Assembly (NCBI GenBank): GCA_030248295.1
Contig: JASANH010001563.1
Coordinates: 62,001-126,000 of the forward strand
Direction of reading: 5' to 3'
From: Mesodorylaimus sp. YZB2_4
Taxonomy: Eukaryota; Nematoda; Enoplea; Dorylaimida; Dorylaimidae
Length of the DNA: 64,000 bases
Shown: positions 12,015 to 22,202 of the stretch, one piece after another
How positions within the stretch are numbered: position 1 is the stretch's first letter
Layout: the number at the start of each line of letters is the position of its first letter
Notes under the pieces: model-generated
What the model saw: the letters and a program-made list of their open reading frames with translations, nothing else
The model's database searches: none
Told to the model about the DNA's origin: nothing
Position numbers and translations under genes: made by a program

Positions 12015-13088
12015 GGGCCCAGCTTCTCGAAAGCACTTATATATAAGGCTGGCTTAGGAGATAAATTCACATTAATCGAGATAAGCTAACATTAGATAAG
12101 TGGTCCATTAGAGTAAGTTAAGATCTGTTTCTCGAAATACCTGATGTCCACTGAAACTCCCCACTGGTCGATGCTTGTCTGTGTGCAAAGTATGTACGCG
12201 AGAATCGATTTTTTTCAGTTTATTACTTGGTGCATACTCAAATTTATTCGATCACACGAGTGTGCATTTGATCACGTCAGCTTTCCAGGCGCCTGCCAGG
12301 CGGGGTTACTCCCTCCCCCCTCCCGAGTCATCCACTTGCTTTTGCAAGCTTTGAACCGGATAACTTGACGGCGGCAGCAATTGGGCACGACTCTGCTTTC
12401 CAAACCGCGAGGGCGTGGCTCAACCCTGGGATCCCGCTTGGAAAGCAGCCGCGCGTACCACCACGAGCCAGTTCCCAGCGGTGCCCTCTGATTCGCTGTT
12501 TAAACCACAGTCCGACTGTCCTCACCGTCCTTTTCATCCCTGATTTGGTCATCTTCAAAAACATCCTCACTTTGCAATTTACACACTGCTGAATGCTGGG
12601 TTCGGTGCCAGACGGCCTTCGATAGCAGCAACAACGCCTGGTATGCTCCTGAACTGTAAGACCATTGATGGCAGATCAGATTGAGAACAGAAACAAAGTC
12701 ATGCAGCCTCCTCACCGCAGAGACAGCAAAAAAGGTCACCAACGACTTCCAAGTTAATCTTACGGGCACGATGGTAAGTACTGTAGTTACCATAGATGGT
12801 AGACCATAGAGGGGGGATAACTACTATGGTATGACCACAGCGCTTCTTCATGAGCGTGACTGCGAGAAGATTTAAAATTGCTTGCACCTGATCACGAAAA
12901 AACTGTGACAGAGCCCGATAATGAGGGTTTATCATGGATAAGGTACCTTATTTTTCGGGCCTCAGCTGCTAAATTTAATGTTAAACCTTAATTTTAAGTC
13001 CTTTTGAGAAACAGATCGCAAAGTTAATGCCAGATTACCCAAAAATTAATCCCGACTGACAGATAAGTGCTTCCGAGAAACCGGGCCC
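12015..13088. mobile_element. TIR transposon upstream of the LIM gene
   Basis: The left end GGGCCCAGCTTCTCGAAAGC and right end (reverse complement GGGCCCGGTTTCTCGGAAGC) continue into a shared ACTTAT. A second inner inverted pair, GATCTGTTTCTC, lies at about 12122 and 13015. A PIF/Harbinger-like origin is suggested by the GGGCCCGGTTTCTCGAA-type terminus, but no target duplication could be read. Minus-strand frames at 12500-12793 and 12699-12935 do not match any transposase I recognise, so the element is probably non-autonomous. It ends 143 bp before the LIM start codon. Confidence 0.7.
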
Positions 13089-13231
13089 AGCAATACTTTT
13101 CGCGCATTGTAAAGCAGTTTACATGCAGTAATGTAACGCGTGCGTTTTCCGGCCAGTATTCCCGTCTCCTAGCTTGCGAGTGGTCGGTTGTGTGCGAGGG
13201 TGGTCGTTGCGGGTACCATCGAATCGGCACC

Positions 13232-13722
13232 ATGTCTGGCGGAACTGTCCGTTGTCCGAAATGCAGCAAAGCGTTGGGAGCGAAGGCATTGATCGTCGGC
13301 GATCAGTTCTTCCACCCGGACTGTCTGAAATGCGATGGTGGGTGCAACAAGCCATTGGAACAGTCGTGCTTCGAAGTCGGCCAGAAGAAAGTGTGCAAAG
13401 CTTGCTTCGGGGCCAAGTTTGCCAAAAAATGCGAGCGTAAGTCATCTGATTTGAAATGTAATGGCTATTTGCTCACTAATTTTTGCCGTCTATCCGCTCA
13501 GGCTGCTCGAAAACGATCGAAGGCGGGAAGGTGTTGGAGCTGCTCGGCAAAGACTATCACGAGAAATGCCCGCCAGTGTGTCACAAATGCAAGAAGGTGC
13601 CGTCGGATGGACAATACGTGACGAGTGACAACAAACCGTCGTGCCTGGAATGTTACTGGTCGAATTATCGAGATGAACGTCGGAAGCAGTCCAAATCCAA
13701 ATCCCCCGTCGCTTCCAAATGA
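13232..13722 (+). CDS. LIM-only protein with two LIM domains
   Basis: Two exons, 13232-13436 and 13502-13722, are joined over a 65-bp GT..AG intron inside an Arg codon and give 141 residues. LIM domains are double zinc fingers that bind partner proteins, usually cytoskeletal or nuclear scaffolds. All sixteen zinc ligands are present. LIM1 uses C8, C11, H28, C31, C34, C38, C55 and C58; LIM2 uses C67, C70, H88, C91, C95, C98, C116 and C119. Two spacings are one residue longer than the consensus (C34-x3-C38 and C91-x3-C95). The C-terminus is short, basic and rich in Ser and Lys. The start ATG sits in a good ACCATG context. The gene resembles CRIP/FHL/PINCH-type LIM proteins, but I cannot name an orthologue. 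It is tightly bracketed by two transposons (12015-13088 and 13968-16276). Confidence 0.9.
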
Positions 13723-13967
13723 AGAAGAACGAGCCTGTGATCGCTTGATCGAAGACTTTCTGGTATGCATGCAATGCGCTGTCGTCGCTGTGCTCTTGTA
13801 GTGTGATAATGTGGCTTGTCTAGAAAAGAGTCTGCAATCAACTTAAAACCACTCCACAAAATTACGTGCAAAACTTTCTGCTGACAGCTGACACCTCGGA
13901 TAAAGATATCTACCGATCAGTTCAAGCATAATTCTGCACGCTCGCTTTTCGAGTACAGAATCGGGAT

Positions 13968-16276
13968 TAGTGTTGCAATTGACGTCAATGTCAAAGTCAA
14001 AATCGTATGTTTCCAAAATTCCGTCAAAGTCAATATCAATGTCAAAAAAATTTTTGGCCTCAGTCAAAGTCAAAAACTTTTTGGACCCTTGTCAAAGTCA
14101 AAGTCAAAGTCAAAAATCTTGCGAGAAGTCAAAAAATTTTGACATTTTGCGCATGCATTATTCAAATCCATGAGCCAAGACCAAGAGTTTACGAGTAATA
14201 TTTTCCCTACCAATCTCTGTATAGTTTTGAATCGCTCGTTCTGATGTCGTTTCAAAACATGCTGAGTCACTTCCTCACAGTTTTGTAAAAGATTCCTTGC
14301 AGTTTGTGGTAACTGCATGTCAGAGTAAGGCGGGTTTTGTTTCATTTTCACAGAATCTTTTTGAGAAGATAGAGTTTTACTTTTTCCCGTGCTAGTAAAA
14401 GCATTCAGATAAGCACCAAAACCACGTGCCAAAACGGATTAGACATACTGTAATTGACGTTTTATTGAATATTGAGCAAGCGGAAATAAGTCGTCAATAT
14501 TGAAAAAATTTTGTTCGGACTTTCAGGCATGTCGTGTCATGTGGGTGAGGGAAAGGGCCAGTAGGACTAGTAAAGCGAGATGGTCCACCCCGTGTTACGG
14601 TAATATGAAAAAGAATTACAATGTAGACAGTGCTTGACCTCTGGCTTTCCATTTTGAACAAAAACAACCTTCTACTCAAGCTTAGCCCATCAGTTCAAAA
14701 TTTTATGAAGCAATCCATTTAGTTATCTGACCCAATCAAGTACAGGCAATAGGAAGCTCAGGGAACATCAAGAATTTCCAGGAAAGCAGACGCTCTTTCT
14801 TTTCACCGAGACCCACGCCCGGACTCACGTCAAAAAGAAGATTCTGCATGCTCTATCATGATGAACATGCCAACATGCCAGTTTATTCGAGGACTGGTTG
14901 TATGGCAACACTTATCTGATGCATCTGCCAGTCAGACTGATTCAGGGCAGCCTCAGCAGCCTCACAATATTTCAATTGTGCCATATCTCCACTATGGTGA
15001 TCTGCACAGTAAAATGTCGTCATTAGAGGTTGATCAGGGTCAGGACAATCCCAAGCGGGAAAGGGACTTTTGCATTTTTTGTTTTTTTTTGGCCCATTTC
15101 GCATTAAAGCACACTTAATAGGCATCCAGATTTTTTTAAGCTTTTCCTTACGGCTAGGCCAATTTTTAATCATTATATACGTACAAGGCGAAATTGTACG
15201 ACCTCTAGTTGTTGCGCTAGCCTGATCTTCATCCTCCTCCTCCTCGTCTTCTCCCCCATGAAAAAGAAGTCGCGTATTCTGGAGCTCGACAACGGCCGGA
15301 TGGATTTTGATAAAAATTGGCACGATTGTAGATTCGGCCGATTCTGCTACGTGTGCAAAAAAATCAAAGATTTTCGTCGAACCGTTCTCGAGTTATTAGC
15401 CGACGAAAGTCGTTCTTTAGCATTAGGCGCCTGGTTGGCTGGTCCATAACCTGTTTTCTTTGGGAATATACACGCCCCCCACGTTACCGCATAGGCCGCG
15501 TGTACATTGCCAAAGAAAACAGATAGTGCTGATATGACATCATGGATCATGGAAAGAGAAATCATGATATGCATAAGCCCAATGCCTCAATGTCGGGATC
15601 CCTCTTATCCCAAGTCGCCATCCTCTAAAAATTTTATCCACAATCACTTAAGTCAATCAACTATCAAATTCCACAAAAAAGTACCTCGCAGCATGGCACA
15701 AAACAGAGATAATGATCGCTCCTGCTGTATACCTCCTTGGACGCGTGGTTATGCTCATACATACCTACCTGGCAAAAATATTTAGCAGTATCTATGATTC
15801 AGAACACCCTACTTGGCATAACCGAATAAACAATGTGTACAGGATCTTATTTGGCCAGTAAACGTTTCAGTGTTGCAAAAAAACCAGTTCCAGCGCGTCA
15901 GCCCAATGTTGGTCCCAAAGGAAGACTGAACAAGATTGGGAAGACGTCCTGCCCACCCAGATAGGCTCGGCCGCAGCCAACTTCCGTCCCAGACTTGGGC
16001 GATGGCTGTGGAAAGGAGGGGCGGCATGCGTGCTCGAGCTACCTGCTGGGACAAGGGGCGTGTCCACAGAGCATTTTTGAAATTTTTGCGAAAGGTCAAT
16101 TTTGAGTCAATGTCAATGTCAAAATTAAGCATTTTTGCCCCGTCAAAGTCAAAGTCAAAAAAATTTTTAACCTCATGTCAAAGTCAATGTCAAAGTCAAA
16201 AACTTTTCGAGACCCCTGTCAAAGTCAAGGTCAAGGTCGAACTCAAATTGAAAAACCAACGTCATTTGCAACACTA
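13968..16276. mobile_element. 2.3-kb hAT-type element with GTCAAAGTC arrays
   Basis: The terminal inverted repeats TAGTGTTGCAA (13968-13978) and TTGCAACACTA (16266-16276) are perfect. They are flanked by the perfect 8-bp target duplication ATCGGGAT (13960-13967 and 16277-16284). TAGTG..CACTA ends with an 8-bp duplication are diagnostic of hAT transposons. Both subterminal regions (13980-14140 and 16096-16235) are packed with GTCAAAGTC/GTCAATGTC repeats, the usual kind of transposase-binding region, and they run in the same orientation at both ends. The interior has only short frames, so the copy is non-autonomous or strongly decayed. It lies 246 bp after the LIM stop codon. Confidence 0.92.
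15451..15522. repeat. Perfect-stem hairpin inside the hAT element
   Basis: CTGTTTTCTTTGG..AAT.TACACGC at the left pairs with GCGTGTACATTGCCAAAGAAAACAG at the right, making a stem of about 25 bp with two mismatched positions and a loop of about 22 nt. It could be a miRNA-like hairpin, a nested miniature element or a structural part of the transposon. Confidence 0.6.
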
Positions 16277-16284
16277 ATCGGGAT

Positions 16285-17290
16285 TAAATGCGTTCGATGT
16301 GTTAGAGTTATCGACTCAAGTAATGTGCACCCTGTGCTCTTTCGATCAGTTTATTCCATATGTTTTCTGTTTGAATAATTTCGTGCTCAGACCACTCGTC
16401 GCCACGTCGAATATTGAGGGGTCTTGGTCGTCAGTAGAGGTGAGGAATGAGAACATTTCATAATGGCAAAGTACTGAGCGATAAGCCGATGAGACATTTA
16501 GCACGGCACCAGTGCTTTCCTCAAACAGGTCTACATTGTGAAACCGTCTTGTCCCAGTGCTAGAACACGGCTGGACCGAACCTTTTGATTTTTTAAGCCC
16601 GACTTTTTCATGAGTAAAGCTGGGTGAGCGATGCGACGTGATTTAATATCACATAAAAACTGAAGTAACTGGGTATTACTATAAAATATAGTAGATCAAG
16701 TTTACCAACAAATAGGCTTTTGATTTTTCAAAGGCTTTAAAAAAATTAAAATTTTGCTGGTTTTTGTGTTCTAAAAATCAGTTGAAAAGAATGTAAAATG
16801 ATTTCTGCGTCGATGTGATTGCCGCAGACTAGTGCAGCTAAAAAAACGATGTCCGACGGTCAATATCGCCCGAACGGAACCCCGTCGCACATCTCTAAGG
16901 ACCCCTATTGGCCCTTAGAGTCAACTCAAAAGTCACATTTTTGAGTACCACTGTGATGGCGTGTCGAGTTCTCCCACCCTTTTACTCCACAGTGGCATAT
17001 TTGGCAGCAGGCATCTTCATTCCATTGCCTGTGCTACCTGAGCACTTGCCACTAGCATCAACGCACATCTAAAAACGAGGCCTGCCGAAAAGTCATCCTG
17101 TGACTAAAGCGACTAGGCCGAGAATAATCTGAAAGCTCATGCTACTGCAAAAAATTGCACAGATAGCGTCTTTACTTGTCGCAACTTTTTGCCTGATTAG
17201 ATCAAGTCTACCAGAAGCCCTATGAGAGCCTTCCTACTGTAGCTTGTGTTACAGCCAGTAACAACGTACATCAAGATGTGGTCATCGAGG
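16285..17290. other. No gene seen
   Basis: About 1 kb between the hAT element and the first SINE copy. Open frames are short and unconvincing on both strands. Confidence 0.5.
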
Positions 17291-17625
17291 CCGCGATGGT
17301 AAAGGCGGTTTGGCATTCGTCTCTGGGATCGATTGACTGGGCTCGTCCCGAGTTCAAGTCCCAGTGACGGAGGTCGGTTTGCAAACCATAAACCCTCGCT
17401 AACCTTGCACGCCAGGCCGTGGGTGACTCACCCGGCACTGTCGAGGTGCTCCGAGTGGATGAGAAAGCCAGACGATTAGACAGTCTCGGGTGTAAGCCCC
17501 ACCCGCCATCGTCCGAGGAAGGCGGTGTGCAGTCCAGGATGCCCTCGCGTGGAGGTGCTTCTAGTGGAGACACGCAGACGCTGCTGCGTGTGTGCCGGTC
17601 CTCGCACAGCCTTGCTTAGAGTGAC
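17290..17625 (+). repeat. tRNA-derived SINE, family 1
   Basis: A box A-like TGGTAAAGGCGGTTTGGC (17297-17314) and box B-like GAGTTCAAGTCC (17350-17361) form a pol III promoter head. A body with GTGGGTGACTCACCCGG, GTCGAGGTGCTCCGAGTGG and CAGGATGCCCTCGCGTGGAGG follows. An almost full-length inverted copy is at 55346-55665, and pieces lie near 19765, 20600, 29280 and 40322. It is not a functional tRNA gene. Confidence 0.75.
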
Positions 17626-17639
17626 TGCTGGCCAGCTAG

Positions 17640-19760
17640 TGGAACAAAGGGCTCCCGCGCAAAAAAGATGTTGTCATCGTCAGGTGTGCCATCGACTGCA
17701 GTGAGCACGCACAGTAGGAAGTGAGAGTCAGGTTTTTGAGTAACCCAAGCCTGTTTTCCTGAAGCACTCAGAAACCTTTCAAATTTCAAATTATGCCCCT
17801 TTCGTAGACCTTGCTGGCTGTCACCTCCATGAGAAACAACCTAAAATATTCAAATTGAAAACCTGCACACCTGCGTTTCTTTGTCAGACCTATGAGTAGG
17901 CTCCCAAATTTTGCTTCGCATTCTCATTTGCTCACGAGATGTGGCCTGAACAAGCTACTTTGCCTTTTGTGTATGGTACCGAGCTAATATTGCATGTGCT
18001 GACAGACTTTGGCATTTCAGGTAGTGCATTTGACATTTTATAATTTTATTACCAAATAGTGGCAGGTGAAAACCAGAATTAGGGGGATATGAAGAGGACT
18101 TATTGCGTCATTCGGTCGCACGCTCCCTCCACGGACCGAGCAGTGAATGCCGTCAGGAAAAGATGGGCGGTCATTACAAGTATAACTGCGCATATCCTGC
18201 AGTGCACTAACGTATTCACGGGTAAAACATTCATGACACTGTGAGAAAACGCCTTCCATTAGTGTATATAATAAGATGAAGCAAAATATATTGTTATTAT
18301 GCAGCTATACAGCTCCCCCAGTGCGCATAACATGAAACATGAAATACGCGGTGATGTGGTGAAACATGAAAACGACGTGGAAATTCTGGTAAAATATATT
18401 GTGAGACATATGCAGACACAGACATATTCTACACAGTTACAGTATGTGAGAACATATTGAGTATGGTACAAAAATATTCAGTTATAGAACCCTAAATATA
18501 TCGTCGCCTTATTTGCAGACCAGCACTGTGCCCTTAGCCTCAGCGCAGGCTTCTACATTTTACTCGAATTTGTTTGCAAATATCCAAAAAAGCGCTGCGA
18601 AATTTTTTGACAAACATTAAATATAAGACTAACGATTCACCATGCGGAAATGTGAGATGATAATCAGTAATAATTTTAAAAAATGTATCGTTAACCAAAA
18701 TTGTATCTGCTAAACTTCATTGCCATGGGTCACACCAACCACTGGACCATGCCGAGTTTACAACATTTCTGGCCATATACACCACTGTGTTGCAAGTGGA
18801 CACGATTATTTCAAACACCATCGCTACTATGTCTACCATTTGGAACCTGCACAGTAACACAGCATTTTATCCTCTTGCTCAGCTGCTTCAGCAGTCATCA
18901 TGTTGCCAATTTTCCTAGATCTTTTATGCAATTTTATGACAATTGCTGCACAAAATATTATTAAAACGATCATGATGACTACTTTTACTGCAGCCGACAT
19001 ATAAACCAAATAATTGAGATAAATGTGAAGGACACCCCAGGATGAGAGTTGGAGGACAGGAATAGTTTCACTCCCCTCCGTTTTGTAAGCTAGCCAGTTT
19101 TCAAAAAGAGGTTCTAATTCCGTACATCCCGCGAGAAATCAAATTCCAGAAGAAAGCGCGTAGAAAAAACGCATATTCATGCTGCCATATTTACTTACGC
19201 AAAAAAATGCTAGAAAACGATCTAAAGCCATAAAAAAAGTTAAAAAGCAATATTTGTTCTAATTGCTCTCCTAAAATATTGGCAATTATTGTTCAAATAA
19301 TTTATAACCCCAATTTTATTCAAGTTTGGATATTTCCTTATTATAGCTTCAGCAAAAGTTGAAAAACCGTGCCCTAATTCCCCCCCAGTGTAGTGAGACG
19401 TAAACACAAAACCTGAACCCGTAAGATTTGGTGAAAAAAGAATTATAAAAAGAAAAAATTACTTATAAACCCGACTGGCGCAAATAGTTGATATACTAAA
19501 TTCGTGACGCTCAAAGCAGTGACAAAATTCATAGCTCTGGTTCTGCCCTCGACATTCGATTTGCAATAAGTTGCAATAAGATGCGATATCGTCGCATGTC
19601 CAAGTGCAGCCATCCGTTCGATCACCAGCAGTCACCATAAAAAATGACTGAAATCTTTGAAGAACCGACACGGCGATCAGGTGACTACATTGCAGAATAC
19701 TGTTATCATGGTCAAACCCCACTGACTTTTCTTGGATATTTGGTTTCTACGTCCAAACCT
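17640..19760. other. No gene seen
   Basis: AT-rich stretch with no recognisable exon on either strand. The minus frames at 18259-18471 and 19443-19722 show no domain or splice context. Confidence 0.4.
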
Positions 19761-19764
19761 AACC

Positions 19765-19910
19765 GACCTCCGTCACCGGGGATCGATCCCGAGACCACCC
19801 CAGCCACTCGCTAGCAAACAATGCGGGCGGACAAATGCCGAAACACTGCACGCAAAGAAGTTCTACAGCACGAGTCTGATGGCTGAGCACCAGCAGAGCC
19901 TTGCTGATAG
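19765..19910 (-). repeat. SINE family 1 fragment
   Basis: On the minus strand it carries the head of the SINE: GAGTGGCTGGGGTGG, then the box B-like GGATCGATCCCCGGTGACGGAGGTCGG. This matches the head at 17340-17380 and at 55600. Confidence 0.5.
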
Positions 19911-20599
19911 ACTCGGCAAGATGGTCATTTAGAGTAGGCGCCATTGAGCCAGGGGCTTGACGATTGGCATAATCTATGGAAGGGACACTTAATTAGACAT
20001 TGCCTCCAGTGTTGTAATTAATATTAATATGTGTATGGACGCATCGCTTACTTTTGGATCTTGAGCGCACAATACAAAAGACAAAAGTGAGAAGTTTTGT
20101 ACATGGAAGATAAGATTCCGATGTCACACACATTTTCAAAAATGCAGCAGCTCACGTTACTGCTGCCTACTGGACTTCAAAGAGGTGGCTTGGTCAGAGG
20201 AATAGAATCGAGGAGGATAATGAAAATCAGAACGATGGGAGTCGGGTTCTGGAAACGAGGGCGGGGAGCTCTTGAATCCGAATCCCCTCGCGGGTTACAG
20301 ACTGGGTATGGTTGCCCCGCGGGGTTACCACTGACATCGCGGGGGAGCGACTAACACACACCCTTGCCTGGCATGCATCCCGGATTGACCCTAGTCGATG
20401 GCAAGATTGGGTTTTTGGCCCTTTAGCCCCCGCGTAGAGGGCCAAAAAATCGACCCTACCCTGGACTGACCAGGATGGGTACAAAAATCCTGGGCCAAGG
20501 GGGGGGGGGGGTGTTCGACAATCGATGCTCGTTCAGCTTCCGTCTCTCCCCTCAGTGGTACTAGCCACGGCCCAGTCAGGCAGTCATTAGAGGGTGTGG

Positions 20600-20800
20600 G
20601 GCCCACCAGCCGACCTCCATCACTGGGGATCGAACCCTGTACAAGAGTCACTGCTCGCTACCAAGCAATACTGGTAGACCAAGTCGAACCACTGCAGGCG
20701 CATATCCGGGGGATGCTTGGGTTCTCGAGCACTCCCTCCACCGAAGTGTGTCAAGGTGGGCACATTTTGCTATAAGTATGGTATGGCGCTTTGTGGTGAT
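20600..20800 (-). repeat. SINE family 1 fragment
   Basis: On the minus strand GGGTTCGATCCCCAGTGATGGAGGTCGG is the box B region of the family, preceded by the AATACTGG..GTAGCGAG head-like sequence. The plus-strand piece 20695-20800 is also shared with 9845-9990. A run of at least 12 G lies nearby at about 20500. Confidence 0.5.
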
Positions 20801-20968
20801 CATTGTCACGTTTTGAAGCTTCCTAGTTTGGTATTAGCTGATGAGCACTCCTCAAACCCTTGCTACGCCCATGCATTGCACCAACACCCCCTATTCCTTC
20901 CTCAATCCTTGATGGCCCTGTCCATCCAGTTAACTTGAACTTCAAAAAAGCTTTACAGCATAGGAACC

Positions 20969-21128
20969 GTCATGTCATACTTTATCCATATCCGAGCACT
21001 ATACAATGCACTCGAGGACTAAGGCACGCAAATTGACAATCATTTTTTTCCTAGGCGGGAGTCGAACCCTCCCCTCCAAGAGCGCACCCGACGCGAGAGG
21101 TAGGCGCCTACCCCCTAAGCCACGGCCA
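20969..21128 (-). repeat. tRNA-derived SINE, family 2
   Basis: Read on the minus strand it begins GGCCGTGGCTTAGGGGGTAG (box A-like) and carries GAGGGTTCGACTCCCGCC (box B). The body runs ATGATTGTCAA, TGCCTTAGTCCTCGAGTGC, ATATGGATAAAGTATGACATGAC. The whole unit recurs on the plus strand at 41456-41619. The head looks like a diverged tRNA, but the cloverleaf is not restored by the flanks, so this is a SINE rather than a tRNA gene. Confidence 0.8.
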
Positions 21129-21129
21129 G

Positions 21130-22200
21130 TGTTTTAGTTTGACAAAAAAAGAAAAATTCGTGCGATGAGATTATCGATTTTTGCGTTATACGTTCTTTTG
21201 CTGCATGCCTGTACAAAAATTTCCAAAGAAATATATGCATGAAACCTTATTCACTAAAGATCAGCCCCAAGAAGTATTGTAATCACGTAACTAATTCGGC
21301 ATTTCATTGTTTATTCCAGGCCACTATCATGATACGCAGTCATATTACAGCATATAATATAAACACACAATGTGCCTTTAACTGATACACTGCAAGCCTT
21401 ACTCAAATTTCTCACGCATAATTCGTTATGCTTTCACAAAAACCCACGAAGTGACCTGATCACAAATGGCCAGGTCAGGTTCTTATTATAACAAAAGCCA
21501 TATTATTCCACGATCCAATGCACCATTATATATCGCGCCAACAATTCGAAACCTCCCGAAATATGTTATCATGGTTCCAATGAAATGAAATAGAAAAGAG
21601 CACGCAGCACATAATCTTATCTCAAAAAAGACAAGAAATGTATGCAGCTTGCACTAGAAAAGAAAAGAATCAAGTTTCAAATCTCATTGTTTGGCATAAA
21701 TCAAAAAACACATTTTCTTCTGAAATAAACTCAACTTTTTTCCATTCAGATCCTGACGACCATAGCAGTTAAAAAACACGCGTCATTGCACTGCACACAT
21801 GTTATCAAGTCGCAGACACATGAGCACTTACACTGGAGTGCCAACCATAATGACCCCGAAATGCCATTCATTTATCTCATATTTACAGCGTACTAGCACT
21901 TGACGCAGTGAGATTAGTGAAACACAAAAAATGAAAGATCATATTATTTTAGTCTCCTAATAGTAGGTACATATTGAAAAATGAATGAATTTTCAAAGAT
22001 AGAAAACATCAAACCAAAAAACTGAAACATTTGCTCAATTCCAGATCAACATCCTTCTAAGACTTGGCTTTTAAACTTCAAAAACATCTCAACTGACACT
22101 GCAAAAAAATACCAACCTCGCCCAAAACGCACACATTTCTCCTCCGTTGCTCATATCGATCGTGCCAAATAAGCGAATCGACGTTCGTCATACACGCCTC
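21130..22200. other. No gene seen; 3' flank of the claudin-like gene
   Basis: AT-rich sequence downstream of the minus-strand claudin-like gene, presumably containing its 3' UTR. No other exon or repeat boundary recognised. Confidence 0.4.
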
Positions 22201-22202
22201 GC

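Noticed and set aside
12500..12935. Overlapping minus-strand frames inside the 12015-13088 element
   Set aside because: No match to a transposase or accessory protein that I can name; kept only as contents of the element.
14883..15323. 146-residue minus-strand frame inside the hAT element
   Set aside because: Contains an acidic run but no hAT motif (no D-D-E blocks, no dimerisation block); not a transposase.
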